A DNA stretch of 64,000 nucleotides, from assembly GCA_963731285.1 (NCBI GenBank), contig CAVSUR010000009.1:399798-463797 (forward strand). Reading direction: 5' to 3'. The notes under the pieces were generated by a model that saw only the letters and a list, made by a program, of their open reading frames with translations, was not told where the DNA came from and did no database searches. Shown here one piece after another: positions 11,036 through 19,688 of the stretch (positions within the stretch are counted from its first letter, which is position 1; each line of letters begins with the position of its first letter). The position numbers and the translations under genes are program-made. Source of the stretch: CAVSUR01 sp963731285. Its GTDB lineage: Bacteria > Actinomycetota > Actinomycetes > Streptosporangiales > Streptosporangiaceae.

Positions 11036-12487
11036 ATGAATCTCCCCACCGAGCAACTCGTCCGCGACTATCTCAACCGCGTTTCGCTGGCGAGCCGGGG
11101 GCGCCTGGATTCAGCCGAGCGGCATGCGCTACTCGTCGGTACCCGCCAATCCATTGAGCGGGCCATCGGGGCGTCAGGCGCGGCTGACCCGGAAGCGGTC
11201 AGCCGGGTCATCGCGGCACTCGGCGATCCTGAGGCGCTGGTGACCCGGTACCGGGAAACGCTGGCGGCCGGCCACGGCGGGAACGGCCACCGGAGCGGCG
11301 GCCAGCGTGCCGCGCCCGCTGGACTCGGGGAAGCCGCGCCAGCACATACCGTTGCGAGCGGCCCCGTGCCTGCGCAGGATGCTGCACCAGCTGACGGCAG
11401 CCGGGCTGGTGCCGCTCGCGCCAGTGGCACGGCCGCCGTCGAGGACGGCCCCTCACCGGCCAGCAACGGACCGGCCGGCAACGGACCGGCCGGCACCGCA
11501 CCGGCCGGCGCCAGCACCGCACCGGCCGGCACCGTACCAGCCAGCGGTCCTGGTTTCCGGTCCGCCGGCGGCTCCTGGGCAGCGGACAGCCCTGACCCGG
11601 TCGCCGGGGAGACGGCGGCCGGTCCCGCGGGCGGCCTCAGTTCCGCGGCCGACTCTGGCTCAGCGCCAGGCGCTAGCCCACCGGCCGGGACCGGCTCGGG
11701 GGTACCCGCAGAAACGGCCGGGCCCGGGGGCTTCAGGCCCTTCCGGGCGGCCCGGCCGGACAGCTGGCCCGGTAGCCCCAGTCGCACCGGGTCGCGTCAG
11801 ACCGGCCCGTCCCGGACGGGTGCTTCCCGGCCGGGGGCCAGCCCAGCCGGATCCAGTCAGCCCGGCGGTGGCGGAACCCGGCCCGGCGGTGGCGGAACTG
11901 GCCCGCATCGCAGCGGAGCTGGCCGCAGTGGCCCGGTTCGCACCGGCACCGGCACCGGCCCAGGTCGGGGCGGAATCGGACGCGGTGAGGGCGGCGGCGG
12001 CGGCGGCGACGGCCGCGGCGATGGCGGGCGCGGCGATTCCGGTCGCCGCCCCGCGGACCCGGGCGCCGCCGCCCGCCCCGCCCGGGCAGCGGGACCGGGC
12101 GAACTCGCCGAGGTTGTTGTCGAGCTGGTCCAGAAGCACCCGCTGGAGGTCGGCGCGATCGTGCTGCTCGGCCTCGGCGGCCTGATCTTCCCCCCGATCT
12201 GGCTGATCGGCGTGCTCGTGGCGCTGGCCTCGAAGTGCTGGGATATCCGAGACAAGTGGGCAGGCCTGGCGGGGCCGGTCGTGCTCGTCGTCATCGGGAC
12301 CTGGGTGCTCGTCACGATCGGCGGCCGGCATCCTACCTTCGCCGCGTATCTCATGAACGCCTGGCTGATCGGCGGCCGCCTGAGCCGCATCGCCGCACTG
12401 CTCGGCGCGGCGTACCTGGCGTGGCGGCTGCGCCGCGGCCCGAGGGAGCTGGCGCCGCCGTGGGACCGGACCACCCGGGCAGCCTGA
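11036..12487 (+). CDS. HAAS-like membrane protein with long Pro/Gly/Ser-rich linker
   Basis: A 483-residue protein not recognised by name. Residues 1-80 form a helical N-terminal domain (EQLVRDYLNRVSLASRG and a block like ALGDPEALVTRYRETLA) resembling the HAAS/permease-prefix helices that precede membrane domains. Residues 85-350 are low-complexity Pro/Gly/Ser/Thr/Arg with short repeats such as NGPAGNGPAG. Two or three hydrophobic segments follow (VGAIVLLGLGGLIFPPIWLI, PVVLVVIGTWVLVTI, and a weaker one around LSRIAALLGAAYLAW). It stands alone between the groEL terminator and a csp gene. It is likely an inner-membrane protein with a disordered cytoplasmic region; function unknown. Confidence 0.72.
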   Translation: MNLPTEQLVRDYLNRVSLASRGRLDSAERHALLVGTRQSIERAIGASGAADPEAVSRVIAALGDPEALVTRYRETLAAGHGGNGHRSGGQRAAPAGLGEAAPAHTVASGPVPAQDAAPADGSRAGAARASGTAAVEDGPSPASNGPAGNGPAGTAPAGASTAPAGTVPASGPGFRSAGGSWAADSPDPVAGETAAGPAGGLSSAADSGSAPGASPPAGTGSGVPAETAGPGGFRPFRAARPDSWPGSPSRTGSRQTGPSRTGASRPGASPAGSSQPGGGGTRPGGGGTGPHRSGAGRSGPVRTGTGTGPGRGGIGRGEGGGGGGDGRGDGGRGDSGRRPADPGAAARPARAAGPGELAEVVVELVQKHPLEVGAIVLLGLGGLIFPPIWLIGVLVALASKCWDIRDKWAGLAGPVVLVVIGTWVLVTIGGRHPTFAAYLMNAWLIGGRLSRIAALLGAAYLAWRLRRGPRELAPPWDRTTRAA

Positions 12488-12630
12488 ACTCGCGACTGCG
12501 CTCCGCCAGGCCCGGCCAGTCCCGAATGCCGGTCATTGAGGAGCAGCCAGACCGGTGGCCGGACCGGTAGCCTTATCCAGCGCAGTAAGGTCGCAACCGT
12601 AGTTTCCTCTTCGCGTAAAGGGTCCCGCTC

Positions 12631-13014
12631 GTGCCAACTGGCAAGGTCAAGTGGTATGACGCCGACAAGGGGTTCGGCTTCCTCACCCGTGACGACGGCG
12701 GCGAGGTTTTCGTGCATTCCAAGGCACTGGAGCCTCCCGGCTCGGCACTGCGGCCGGGACAGCGGGTGGAATTCGGCGTCGCCGAGGGCCGCAGGGGCAC
12801 CCAGGCGCTGCAGGTGCGCACGATCGAGCCGCCGCCCACGGTCTCCAAGGCGGGCCGGAAGGATCCCGAGCAGATGACGGTGATCGTCGAGGACCTGATC
12901 AAGCTGCTGGACGGCGTGTCCAACACCTACCGGCGCGGCAAGCACCCGGAAGGCCGCGAGGCGAAGAAGACCGCCGCCGTGCTGCGCGCGGTGGCCGACG
13001 ACGTGGACGCCTGA
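12631..13014 (+). CDS. Cold-shock domain protein with C-terminal extension
   Basis: The first 68 residues form a cold-shock domain with RNP1 KGFGFLTR and RNP2 VFVHSKAL. A 60-residue charged extension follows (QMTVIVEDLIKLLDGVSN and REAKKTAAVLRAVADDVDA), predicted helical. This two-part form of 127 residues is conserved in actinomycetes next to a convergent MFS gene and DUF3027, as here. The start is GTG 12631. The role is probably RNA binding; the job of the tail is unknown. Confidence 0.9.
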   Translation: MPTGKVKWYDADKGFGFLTRDDGGEVFVHSKALEPPGSALRPGQRVEFGVAEGRRGTQALQVRTIEPPPTVSKAGRKDPEQMTVIVEDLIKLLDGVSNTYRRGKHPEGREAKKTAAVLRAVADDVDA

Positions 13015-13090
13015 GCCGCGCCTGCGCTAGGAAGAGCATCTTGCCGCGCCCACCCGGTGCGCGCCGGTCAGGGCTGCGCCTGCGGGCCGG

Positions 13091-14611
13091 TCAGGAAGCC
13101 TGCGGCGCCACCCGCCCGCGCCGCCGGTCCCGGAGCTGGCGGTTGCGCCGTCCGGCTATCAGCAGCCCCAGCGCGGCCGCCAGTCCGGCCGCCGCGACCG
13201 ACAGGCCGGCCACCCCGCTTGAGGTGAGTGACAAGGCCAGCCCGGCCAGGCCGCCGAGCACCCACGACAGCTGATTCAGCGTCTCGGAGACGGCGAAGGT
13301 CGAGGACCGGATCTCCTCGCCGACCTCCCGCTGCACTGTGGCGTCGAGCGCCAGCTTGACCAGGGCCTGAGCCGTCGCCGCGACGAATGCCACCGCCAGG
13401 GCCGTCCACAGCCCGAAGAACCAGGCGCAAACGGCCGTGACCACCATCGCCACGGCCAGCATCCCGAACACGATCAGGTGCGGACGGCGCGCGCGCAGCC
13501 GGGATCCCGCGGCGGTCCCGATGAACCCGCCCGCGGCGACGGCTGCGGCGAGCGCACCGAGGGCGGCGTTATGGGGGAGCCCGCGGAAATGGTCGGCACG
13601 CAGCAGGAACGCCAGGAACAGCAGCATGAAACCGGAGAACGCCCGCAGTGCCGCGTTACCGCGCATGGCCTCGCCGACGACCGGGCCGACCAGGCGCAGG
13701 GGCCGCAAGCCGCCCCGGTTGGGCTTGGGCAGCGGCCGGGTCGTTCCGTCCCGGGCGGTATGGCCGTTTGCGCTCCCCCGGCCCGCCGCGGCCGGCTCAG
13801 CGGCCGCCGGGCCCGTGGTCGCCGGCCCGCCTCGGCCTGCCGCCATACCCGGGCTGCTGCCGTCCGGGCCGGCGCCGCGCACGGCGGAGTCCGTCGCGTC
13901 CACGCTGCCCGGCAGCCGGACGCCGATGACTGTGCCAGCGATGTACACCAGCGCGCCCACCCGGAGGACCCAGGCGGCGCTGGTCGCCCACTCCATCCCG
14001 GCGGCGAGGCCGACGCCGAGCGTAGACGCCACCAGCGACGCCAGCGTCATGCGCGCGTTGGCCGAGACCAGGGTCAGCTGCTCGGGCAGCAGCCTCGGCG
14101 CCACCGCGGCCCGGGTGACCGCGTACACCTTCTGCAGGATCAGCACGCCGAAGGCGGCGGGGAACAGCGTGACCGGATCGGAGTGCAGCGCCGCCGACAT
14201 TCCCCAGCACAGCAGGCCCCGCGCGAGCAGGGTGCCCGCCAGGATGAAGCGGCGGCCTTGCTGCACCCGGTCGAGAACCGGGCCGATGAACGGCGCCAGC
14301 ACCGCGAACGGGGCCATCGTGATGAGCAGGTACAGAGCCACCTGGCTGCGCGCCTGGGTCAGCGAGGTGTTGAAGAACAGCGTTCCGGCCAGCGAGACCG
14401 CCACGAAGGCGTCGCCGACGCTGGCCGCGGCGGTGAGCTCGATGAGATGGGACAGCCCCGTGGTCCCGGCGCCCGAGGCGCCGGCCAGCCGGTGCACGGT
14501 GCGGCCGGCGCCGCCCGCGGCCGCGGAGCCGGCCCGGGCCGCCGACCGGGAGGCAGAGACGAGCGACTGGCTCGCCCGCCTCGCCCGTGCGCCACGGGTC
14601 GGTGCTCCCAT
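13091..14611 (-). CDS. Major facilitator superfamily transporter
   Basis: A multi-pass membrane transporter of about 506 residues. The N-terminal half carries helices such as VALYLLITMAPFAVLAPFIG, followed by the MFS-like DRVQQGRRFILAG. A hydrophilic central loop rich in Gly/Ala/Pro (about residues 240-290) separates it from a second set of helices including LIVFGMLAVAMVVTAVCAW. The substrate cannot be told. The start is taken as ATG 14611; a GTG at 14644 would add 11 residues. It is convergent with the csp gene and divergent from the DUF3027 gene, the arrangement seen in Streptomyces. Confidence 0.85.
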   Translation of the reverse strand: MGAPTRGARARRASQSLVSASRSAARAGSAAAGGAGRTVHRLAGASGAGTTGLSHLIELTAAASVGDAFVAVSLAGTLFFNTSLTQARSQVALYLLITMAPFAVLAPFIGPVLDRVQQGRRFILAGTLLARGLLCWGMSAALHSDPVTLFPAAFGVLILQKVYAVTRAAVAPRLLPEQLTLVSANARMTLASLVASTLGVGLAAGMEWATSAAWVLRVGALVYIAGTVIGVRLPGSVDATDSAVRGAGPDGSSPGMAAGRGGPATTGPAAAEPAAAGRGSANGHTARDGTTRPLPKPNRGGLRPLRLVGPVVGEAMRGNAALRAFSGFMLLFLAFLLRADHFRGLPHNAALGALAAAVAAGGFIGTAAGSRLRARRPHLIVFGMLAVAMVVTAVCAWFFGLWTALAVAFVAATAQALVKLALDATVQREVGEEIRSSTFAVSETLNQLSWVLGGLAGLALSLTSSGVAGLSVAAAGLAAALGLLIAGRRNRQLRDRRRGRVAPQAS

Positions 14612-14744
14612 GCCATAAGTATTCTGCTTCCGCGCACTGAGCACGACAGTCGGTCCCGCCCAGGCCCGGCGACACCCCCGCCCGGGGACCGCAGTACGCG
14701 GTCCTGGTGCGGGCAGCGGCCTGGATGAGGTTCAATTACTGAAC

Positions 14745-15983
14745 GTGAGCCCCAATCGCGTACGCACCAGGGACCTGGACGAGGCCTGCGTCCAGGCCGT
14801 GGACCTCGCCCGCACCGCCGCCATCGAGCTGGCCGGGCCGGACCGGGTCGGGCCGCCGGCCGGCATCGAGGCAGAGGGTGACCGGATAGTCACTCATCTG
14901 TTCAGCTGCCTGGACCCCGCCTACGCGGGCTGGCGCTGGGCGGTGACCGTGGCCCGGGCCTCCCGGGCCAAGACGGTGACCGTCAGCGAGTGCGTGCTGC
15001 TGCCCGGCCCTGACTCGCTGCTGGCGCCGGACTGGGTGCCGTGGAACGAGCGGGTCAGGCCGGGTGACCTCGGCGTGGGTGACTTGCTGCCGGTCAGCTC
15101 CGACGACGAGCGGCTGACGCCGGTTGCCATGCTCGAAGGTGACGACGGGGTGATGGACTGGGATCCCGGCGGCACCTGGGCGCAGCACGAGAGCCTGCCG
15201 GGCGACGGGAAGCTGTCCGAGCTGTCGGTGCTGGCCACCGCGGGCGCGTACGAGGGTCCCGGGCTGCGCCGCGACCGCGCCCTGTCCGCGATCGGCCGCG
15301 ATGACGCCGCCGAGCGCTGGTACTCCAGCGAGCACGGGCCGGGCACCCCGCTGGCCAGCGCCGCGCCGGGTCCGTGCGCCACCTGCGGTTTCCTGGTGCC
15401 GCTGAGCGGGCCGCTCGGCCGCGTCTTCGGCGTCTGCGCTAACGAGTTCGCTCCTGATGACGGCCGGGTGGTCGCGCTGGACCATGGCTGCGGCGCGCAC
15501 TCGGGGGCAGTCAGTCCTGCCGCCCGCCAGGGCGGTCCGGTTCCGGTGATCGATGAGCTCGGGTATGACCTGGTCGACATGCCGGGTGTCTCGATGACCG
15601 ACACCGTCTTCGAGTCGCTGGACCGGGGCGAGGCTTCGCCGGCTGCCCGCCGACGCGCGGCGCGTTCGCGGGAGCGCTTCAGCGACGGCACGTACACCAG
15701 CCCGAACAGCCCCAGGGCGGTGCCGAAGACGCACGTCCACAGCCACCAGCGGTCCGCGGGCGGCAGGCTCGACCGCACCAGGACCAGCACGATCAGCGCG
15801 GCCGCCCAGCCCGCGGTGATGGTCGCGGTGATGAGCTGGTCCCGGCCCTCGAGCGGGGGCGGGACCGGGCGGCTTGGCCGGGTCACAATTGCCAGGCTAG
15901 CTCAGCGTGCGCACCTGCCCGGCGGCAGCGGGCGTGATGTACTGAGATGCGCACCCGGCCGGGTCGCCGCGTTCGCCCGCTGA
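14745..15983 (+). CDS. DUF3027 family protein
   Basis: Starts GTG 14745 and matches the actinomycete DUF3027 family: an opening helix (DLDEACVQAVDLARTAA), the core HLFSCLDPAYAGWRWAVTVA, WVPWNERVRPGDLGVGDLLP, and a Cys-containing C-terminal block (CATCGFLVPLSG, then FGVCANEFAPDDGRVV and HGCGAHS). The cysteines suggest metal binding; function unknown. Family members end near the position corresponding to about 15600-15650 (ELGYDLVDMPGVSM). Here the frame stays open to 15983 and overlaps a DUF2530 gene on the other strand, so the natural stop is probably lost to an indel and the last 110 codons are unlikely to be real. Confidence 0.78.
   Translation: MSPNRVRTRDLDEACVQAVDLARTAAIELAGPDRVGPPAGIEAEGDRIVTHLFSCLDPAYAGWRWAVTVARASRAKTVTVSECVLLPGPDSLLAPDWVPWNERVRPGDLGVGDLLPVSSDDERLTPVAMLEGDDGVMDWDPGGTWAQHESLPGDGKLSELSVLATAGAYEGPGLRRDRALSAIGRDDAAERWYSSEHGPGTPLASAAPGPCATCGFLVPLSGPLGRVFGVCANEFAPDDGRVVALDHGCGAHSGAVSPAARQGGPVPVIDELGYDLVDMPGVSMTDTVFESLDRGEASPAARRRAARSRERFSDGTYTSPNSPRAVPKTHVHSHQRSAGGRLDRTRTSTISAAAQPAVMVAVMSWSRPSSGGGTGRLGRVTIARLAQRAHLPGGSGRDVLRCAPGRVAAFAR
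15620..15886 (-). CDS. DUF2530 small membrane protein
   Basis: Begins GTG 15886. It contains two hydrophobic segments (ATITAGWAAALIVLVLV and WWLWTCVFGTALGLFGLVYV) followed by an Arg-rich end, the layout of DUF2530 proteins of about 75-85 residues, which neighbour DUF3027 in other actinomycetes. The frame does not close where expected and runs on under the DUF3027 gene, so the end given is an estimate. Function unknown; probably inner-membrane. Confidence 0.65.
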
Positions 15984-16030
15984 CTTTAACGGAATACCGG
16001 TCTGCCGCTTAAAGTTAGCTAAAGTAATGA
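15983..16030 (+). promoter_or_regulatory. Candidate promoter/operator of the MarR-MFS operon
   Basis: An AT-rich patch in GC-rich DNA just before the MarR gene. It has ACTTTAA (15983-15989), its inverse TTAAAGT (16009-16015), the 8-base palindrome TTAGCTAA (16015-16022) and a further TAAAGTA. Repeated TTAAAGT-type half-sites this close to the start fit autoregulation by the MarR protein. This is inference from position and composition. Confidence 0.5.
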
Positions 16031-16039
16031 CTCAGGCTA

Positions 16040-16495
16040 ATGAACATGACTATACAGAGGAGCAGGTCCGACGCAGGCCTGGCCACAGCGCTACGGATAT
16101 CGGTGACCCGGCTGGCCCGCCGGCTGCGCGCCGAGCGACTGGCCGGAGGGGTCGGCCGGGAGCTGTCCGACACCCAGCTGGCCGCGCTGGCCGCGCTGGA
16201 GCGGCACGGTGCGATGACCCCCGGGGAGCTCGCCGAGCACGAGAAGGTGCAGCCGCCGTCGATGACGCGGGTCATGGCCGTGCTCGAGGAGCGCAACCTG
16301 GTGATGCGCGCACCGCACCCGACCGACCGGCGCCAGGTCATGCTGACGGTGACCGACCAGGGCCGGGAGCTGGTGCACCAGTCGCGGCGGCTGCGCGAGG
16401 CGTGGCTCGCGGTGCGGCTGCGGGAGCTCAGCCCGGCCGAGCGGGCGACGCTGCGGGCGGCGGCGCCGATCCTGGAGAAGCTCAGTCAGTCCTGA
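16040..16495 (+). CDS. MarR family transcriptional regulator
   Basis: A 151-residue winged-helix regulator: MTPGELAEHEKVQPPSMTRVM is the recognition-helix region and LVMRAPHPTDRRQVMLTVTDQGRE is the wing with the DxR signature. It is immediately upstream of, and overlaps, an MFS transporter, so it most likely represses that transporter until a small molecule binds. The start could be ATG 16040 or 16046. No clear Shine-Dalgarno is visible, so a leaderless or near-leaderless transcript is possible. Confidence 0.92.
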   Translation: MNMTIQRSRSDAGLATALRISVTRLARRLRAERLAGGVGRELSDTQLAALAALERHGAMTPGELAEHEKVQPPSMTRVMAVLEERNLVMRAPHPTDRRQVMLTVTDQGRELVHQSRRLREAWLAVRLRELSPAERATLRAAAPILEKLSQS

Positions 16496-17751
16496 CCGGC
16501 AGGCGGCGCACGTTCAGCTCGCTGCGGACCCGCAACTACCGGCTCTTCGCCACCGGCCAGGTGATCTCGAACACTGGCAGCTGGATGCAGCGCGTGGCCC
16601 AGGACTGGCTGGTGCTGGATCTCACCCATAACAGCGGCTGGGCGCTGGGCGTTACCACTGGCCTGCAGTTCCTGCCCATGCTGCTGTTCAGCCTGTGGGG
16701 CGGCGTCATCGCCGACCGGTACTCCAAGCGGACCATCCTCATGATCACTCAGGCGCTCATGGGCGCCCTGGCCCTCATCCTCGGTGTGCTGGCGCTCACC
16801 GGCACGGTGCGGATCTGGCAGGTCTACGCGCTGGCCTTCGCCCTCGGCATGGTCACCGTGGTCGACAACCCCACCCGGCAGGCGTTCGCCGTCGAGATGG
16901 TCGGCCGCGACGGCATGGCCAACGCGATCGCGCTCAACAGCGCGGTGTTCAACCTGGCCAGGATCGCCGGGCCCGCCGTAGCTGGCCTGGTCATCGCGGC
17001 GATCGGCACGCCGGCGGCCTTCCTGGTCAACGCGGCCTCCTACGGGGCGGTGCTGGCCGGCCTCAGGCTGATGCATCCCGCCGAGCTGCGCCCGGCCGAC
17101 CCGGTGCCCAGGGCCAGCGGCCAGCTGCGCGAGGGGCTGGCCTACGTGCGCGCCCGGCCGCGGCTGTGGCTGCTGCTCGTGCTGCTGTTCTTTGTCTCGA
17201 CCTTCGGGATGAATTTCCAGGTCACCATCGCGCTGATGGCGCGCGGTGTGTTCCATGCCGGGGCCAGCCTGTACGGGATCGCGTCCGCCGTCTTCGCGGT
17301 TGGCGCGCTCGGCGGGGCCCTGCTGGCGGCCCGGCGCAGCCGGCCCACCCTGCGGCTGGTGCTGGTGACCTCGCTCGCGTTCAGCGTGCTGGAGATGGCC
17401 AGCGGCCTGATGCCGTCGTTCTGGCTGTTCGCGGTCTCGCTCATCCCGGTCGGGCTGGCCATGCTGACGTTCACCACGGCCGCGAACTCCACCATCCAGC
17501 TGTCCGCCAGCGCCGAGATGCGAGGCCGCGTCATGGGTCTGTACATGCTCGTGTTCCTCGGCGGCACCCCGCTCGGCTCGCCGCTGGCCGGGTGGGCGGC
17601 GCAGGCGTTCGGCCCGCAGACAAGCATCATCGCCGGCGGCCTGATCTCGCTCATCGCGACGGTCGCGATCACCTTCGCACTGGCCCGCCAGCGCGGCGAG
17701 CGGGTTCGCAGTTACCTGCGGCCTGCCCAGCTGGCCCGCGCCGTGGCCTGA
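16492..17751 (+). CDS. MFS drug/siderophore-type exporter
   Basis: About 419 residues with the opening TFSSLRTRNYRLFATGQVIS and SNTGSWMQRVAQDWLVLDL typical of the enterobactin-exporter-like branch, then the MFS loop GGVIADRYSKRTILM. Twelve hydrophobic segments can be followed to RQRGERVRSYLRP. No ATG, GTG or TTG lies in frame at the expected place. The best start is CTG 16492, whose last two bases with the next A form the MarR stop (CTGA overlap), giving translational coupling. The exported substrate is unknown. Confidence 0.87.
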   Translation: MTGRRRTFSSLRTRNYRLFATGQVISNTGSWMQRVAQDWLVLDLTHNSGWALGVTTGLQFLPMLLFSLWGGVIADRYSKRTILMITQALMGALALILGVLALTGTVRIWQVYALAFALGMVTVVDNPTRQAFAVEMVGRDGMANAIALNSAVFNLARIAGPAVAGLVIAAIGTPAAFLVNAASYGAVLAGLRLMHPAELRPADPVPRASGQLREGLAYVRARPRLWLLLVLLFFVSTFGMNFQVTIALMARGVFHAGASLYGIASAVFAVGALGGALLAARRSRPTLRLVLVTSLAFSVLEMASGLMPSFWLFAVSLIPVGLAMLTFTTAANSTIQLSASAEMRGRVMGLYMLVFLGGTPLGSPLAGWAAQAFGPQTSIIAGGLISLIATVAITFALARQRGERVRSYLRPAQLARAVA

Positions 17752-17793
17752 GCGCCGCGCCGTGGCCTGAGCGGCCCGCGCCGTGCCCTGCGC
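17735..17793 (+). repeat. Imperfect tandem repeat over the MFS stop codon
   Basis: A unit close to GCGCCGTGGCCTGAGC occurs two to three times in a row (17738, 17757, and a degraded copy near 17778). The first copy contains the MFS stop. It looks like a local slippage duplication; no function is evident. Confidence 0.5.
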
Positions 17794-17889
17794 GCGCGAC
17801 CGCCAAGTCCCGGCGGCCTGATGTGACAGCCTGGGACCATGACGTCGGGCACCGGAGCTAGCAGCGCGGCTGCCGGGGAGTGAGCGCCG

Positions 17890-18513
17890 GTGCGGCTGTT
17901 CGTCGCGATCGTGCCGCCGGAGCCGGCCGTGGCCGGACTGTCCGCGGCGCTCGCCCCGCTGCGCCCTGACTGGCCCGGGCTGCGCTGGACCGGCCCGGAC
18001 GCATGGCACCTGACGCTGGCGTTCCTCGGCCAGGTCGACGAGTCGGTGCTGCCGCAGCTGCGCACCCGGCTGGCTCGGGCCGCGCACCGGCACCCGGCCC
18101 CGGCGCTGCTGGTCGCGGGCGCCGGGGCGTTTCCCAGCGCCCGCTCGGCCCGGGTGCTGTGGGCGGGCATCGGCTCGCCGCCGGCCAGTGCGGACCCGGC
18201 CGGCGCGGACCCGGCCCGGCCGGAATCGGGGCCAGCTGCTCCGGGCCTGCGGCGGCGGCCGCTGGCGGCCCTGGCCGCCTCGGTCGCCGCGGGCGCCCGC
18301 CGGGCCGGAGCGCCGCCGCCGGACGAGGGCCGCGGCTACCGGCCGCACCTGACCCTGGCCCGCTGCCGCCAGCCCGCCGACGTCCGGCCGCTGGTTGCCG
18401 CGCTGTCGGAGCTGAGCGGGCCGGCCTGGACCGCCCGCCATATTCACCTGATCGCCAGCCAGCCCGCCGGGCAGCCGCGCTACATCACCCTGGGCAGCTG
18501 GGCCCTGCGCTGA
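17890..18513 (+). CDS. thpR: RNA 2',3'-cyclic phosphodiesterase (2H family, ThpR/LigT)
   Basis: Opens 2',3'-cyclic phosphates in RNA. Both catalytic HxTx motifs are present: HLTLAF near residue 39 and HLTLAR near residue 157. The opening MRLFVAIVPPEPA is typical. At 207 residues it is slightly long because of an Ala/Pro-rich insert before the second motif. The start is GTG 17890. It lies alone between the MFS gene and the convergent serC. Confidence 0.88.
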   Translation: MRLFVAIVPPEPAVAGLSAALAPLRPDWPGLRWTGPDAWHLTLAFLGQVDESVLPQLRTRLARAAHRHPAPALLVAGAGAFPSARSARVLWAGIGSPPASADPAGADPARPESGPAAPGLRRRPLAALAASVAAGARRAGAPPPDEGRGYRPHLTLARCRQPADVRPLVAALSELSGPAWTARHIHLIASQPAGQPRYITLGSWALR

Positions 18514-18560
18514 CCAGCTCGGCGCTGACCAGCCTCGCGCTCGCCGGCTCCTGCGGCGCC

Positions 18561-19688
18561 CTAGAGCCGCTCGGCGGCGTAGTCCATGCAGGCCGTCAGC
18601 GCCTCCACGTCGGCCGGGTCGACCGCCGGGAACATGCCGATGCGCAGCTGGTTGCGGCCCAGCTTGCGGTAGGAGTCGGTGTCCACGATTCCGTTCGCCC
18701 GCAGCACCGCGGACAGTGCCCGGGCGTCGATCGAGTCGTCGAAGTCAATGGTGCCGACCACCGCCGAGCGCTGCGCCGGATCGGCCACGAACGGGGTCGC
18801 GTACGGTGCCTTCTCGGCCCAGCCGTACAGGCTCTGGGACGAGGCCGCGGTCCTGGCCGTGGTCCAGGCCAGCCCGCCCTGGCGCAGCATCCAGTCCAGC
18901 TGTTCGGCCAGCAGCACCAGCGTCGCCACCGCCGGGGTGTTGTAGGTCTGCTGCTGGCGCGAGTTCTCGATCGCGACCTGCAGCGACAAGAACTCGGGAA
19001 TGTAGCGGCCGCTGGCTGCGATCCGCCCGGCCCGGTCCAGCGCGGCCGGCGACATCAGCGCCAGCCACAGCCCGCCGTCGGAGGCGAAGCATTTCTGCGG
19101 CGCGAAGTAGTACACGTCAGACTGGGCCGCCTCCACCGGCAGCCCGCCGGCCCCACTGGTCGCGTCGACCAGCATCAGGGCGCCGTCGTCCGTGCCGGCC
19201 ACCCGCCGGACCGGCATGGCCACCCCGGTCGAGGTCTCGTTATGGGTCAGCGCATAGACGTCCGTTCCCGCCTCGGCGCGCGGCTGGGGATGCGTGCCGG
19301 GCGGCGACTCGATCACCGTCGGTGCGTCCAGCCACGGTGCCGCCGCCGTGGCCTTCGCGAACCTGGCCGAGAACTCGCCGAAGGACAGGTGCTGGGCCTT
19401 GCGGTCCACCAGGGCGAACGCGGCGACTTCCCAGAATGCGGTCGTGCCGCCGTTGCCGAGCACCACGCGGTAGCCCGCTGGCAGGGAAAAGAGATCTTCC
19501 AGGCCCTCGCGGATCCGCTGGACCAGCCCTCGTACCGGGCCCTGCCGGTGCGAGGTGCCGAGCACTGCCGCGCCGGGCCCGGCCAGCGCGGCGACCTGCT
19601 CGGGCCGGATCTTGGACGGCCCGCAGCCGAACCGGCCGTCCGCGGGCAGCAGGCCCGGCGGGACGACGATCTGGCCGGGGTCAGACAT
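18561..19688 (-). CDS. serC: Phosphoserine aminotransferase SerC, actinobacterial type
   Basis: Converts 3-phosphohydroxypyruvate and glutamate to phosphoserine; PLP enzyme of serine synthesis that also contributes to PLP biosynthesis in many bacteria. Recognisable blocks are FGCGPSKIRPEQVAAL, LGTSHRQGPVRGLV, VLGNGGTTAFWEVAAF, the Schiff-base lysine in FAPQKCFASDGG, and a C-terminal LRIGMFPAVDP. At 375 residues it is full length. ATG 19688 overlaps the last 8 bases of citA, so the two genes are co-transcribed. Confidence 0.93.
   Translation of the reverse strand: MSDPGQIVVPPGLLPADGRFGCGPSKIRPEQVAALAGPGAAVLGTSHRQGPVRGLVQRIREGLEDLFSLPAGYRVVLGNGGTTAFWEVAAFALVDRKAQHLSFGEFSARFAKATAAAPWLDAPTVIESPPGTHPQPRAEAGTDVYALTHNETSTGVAMPVRRVAGTDDGALMLVDATSGAGGLPVEAAQSDVYYFAPQKCFASDGGLWLALMSPAALDRAGRIAASGRYIPEFLSLQVAIENSRQQQTYNTPAVATLVLLAEQLDWMLRQGGLAWTTARTAASSQSLYGWAEKAPYATPFVADPAQRSAVVGTIDFDDSIDARALSAVLRANGIVDTDSYRKLGRNQLRIGMFPAVDPADVEALTACMDYAAERL

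Noticed and set aside
11440..12110. GC-rich hairpins and short repeats as regulatory elements
   Set aside because: They lie inside one continuous coding frame and reflect the Pro/Gly/Ala/Ser repeats of the protein.
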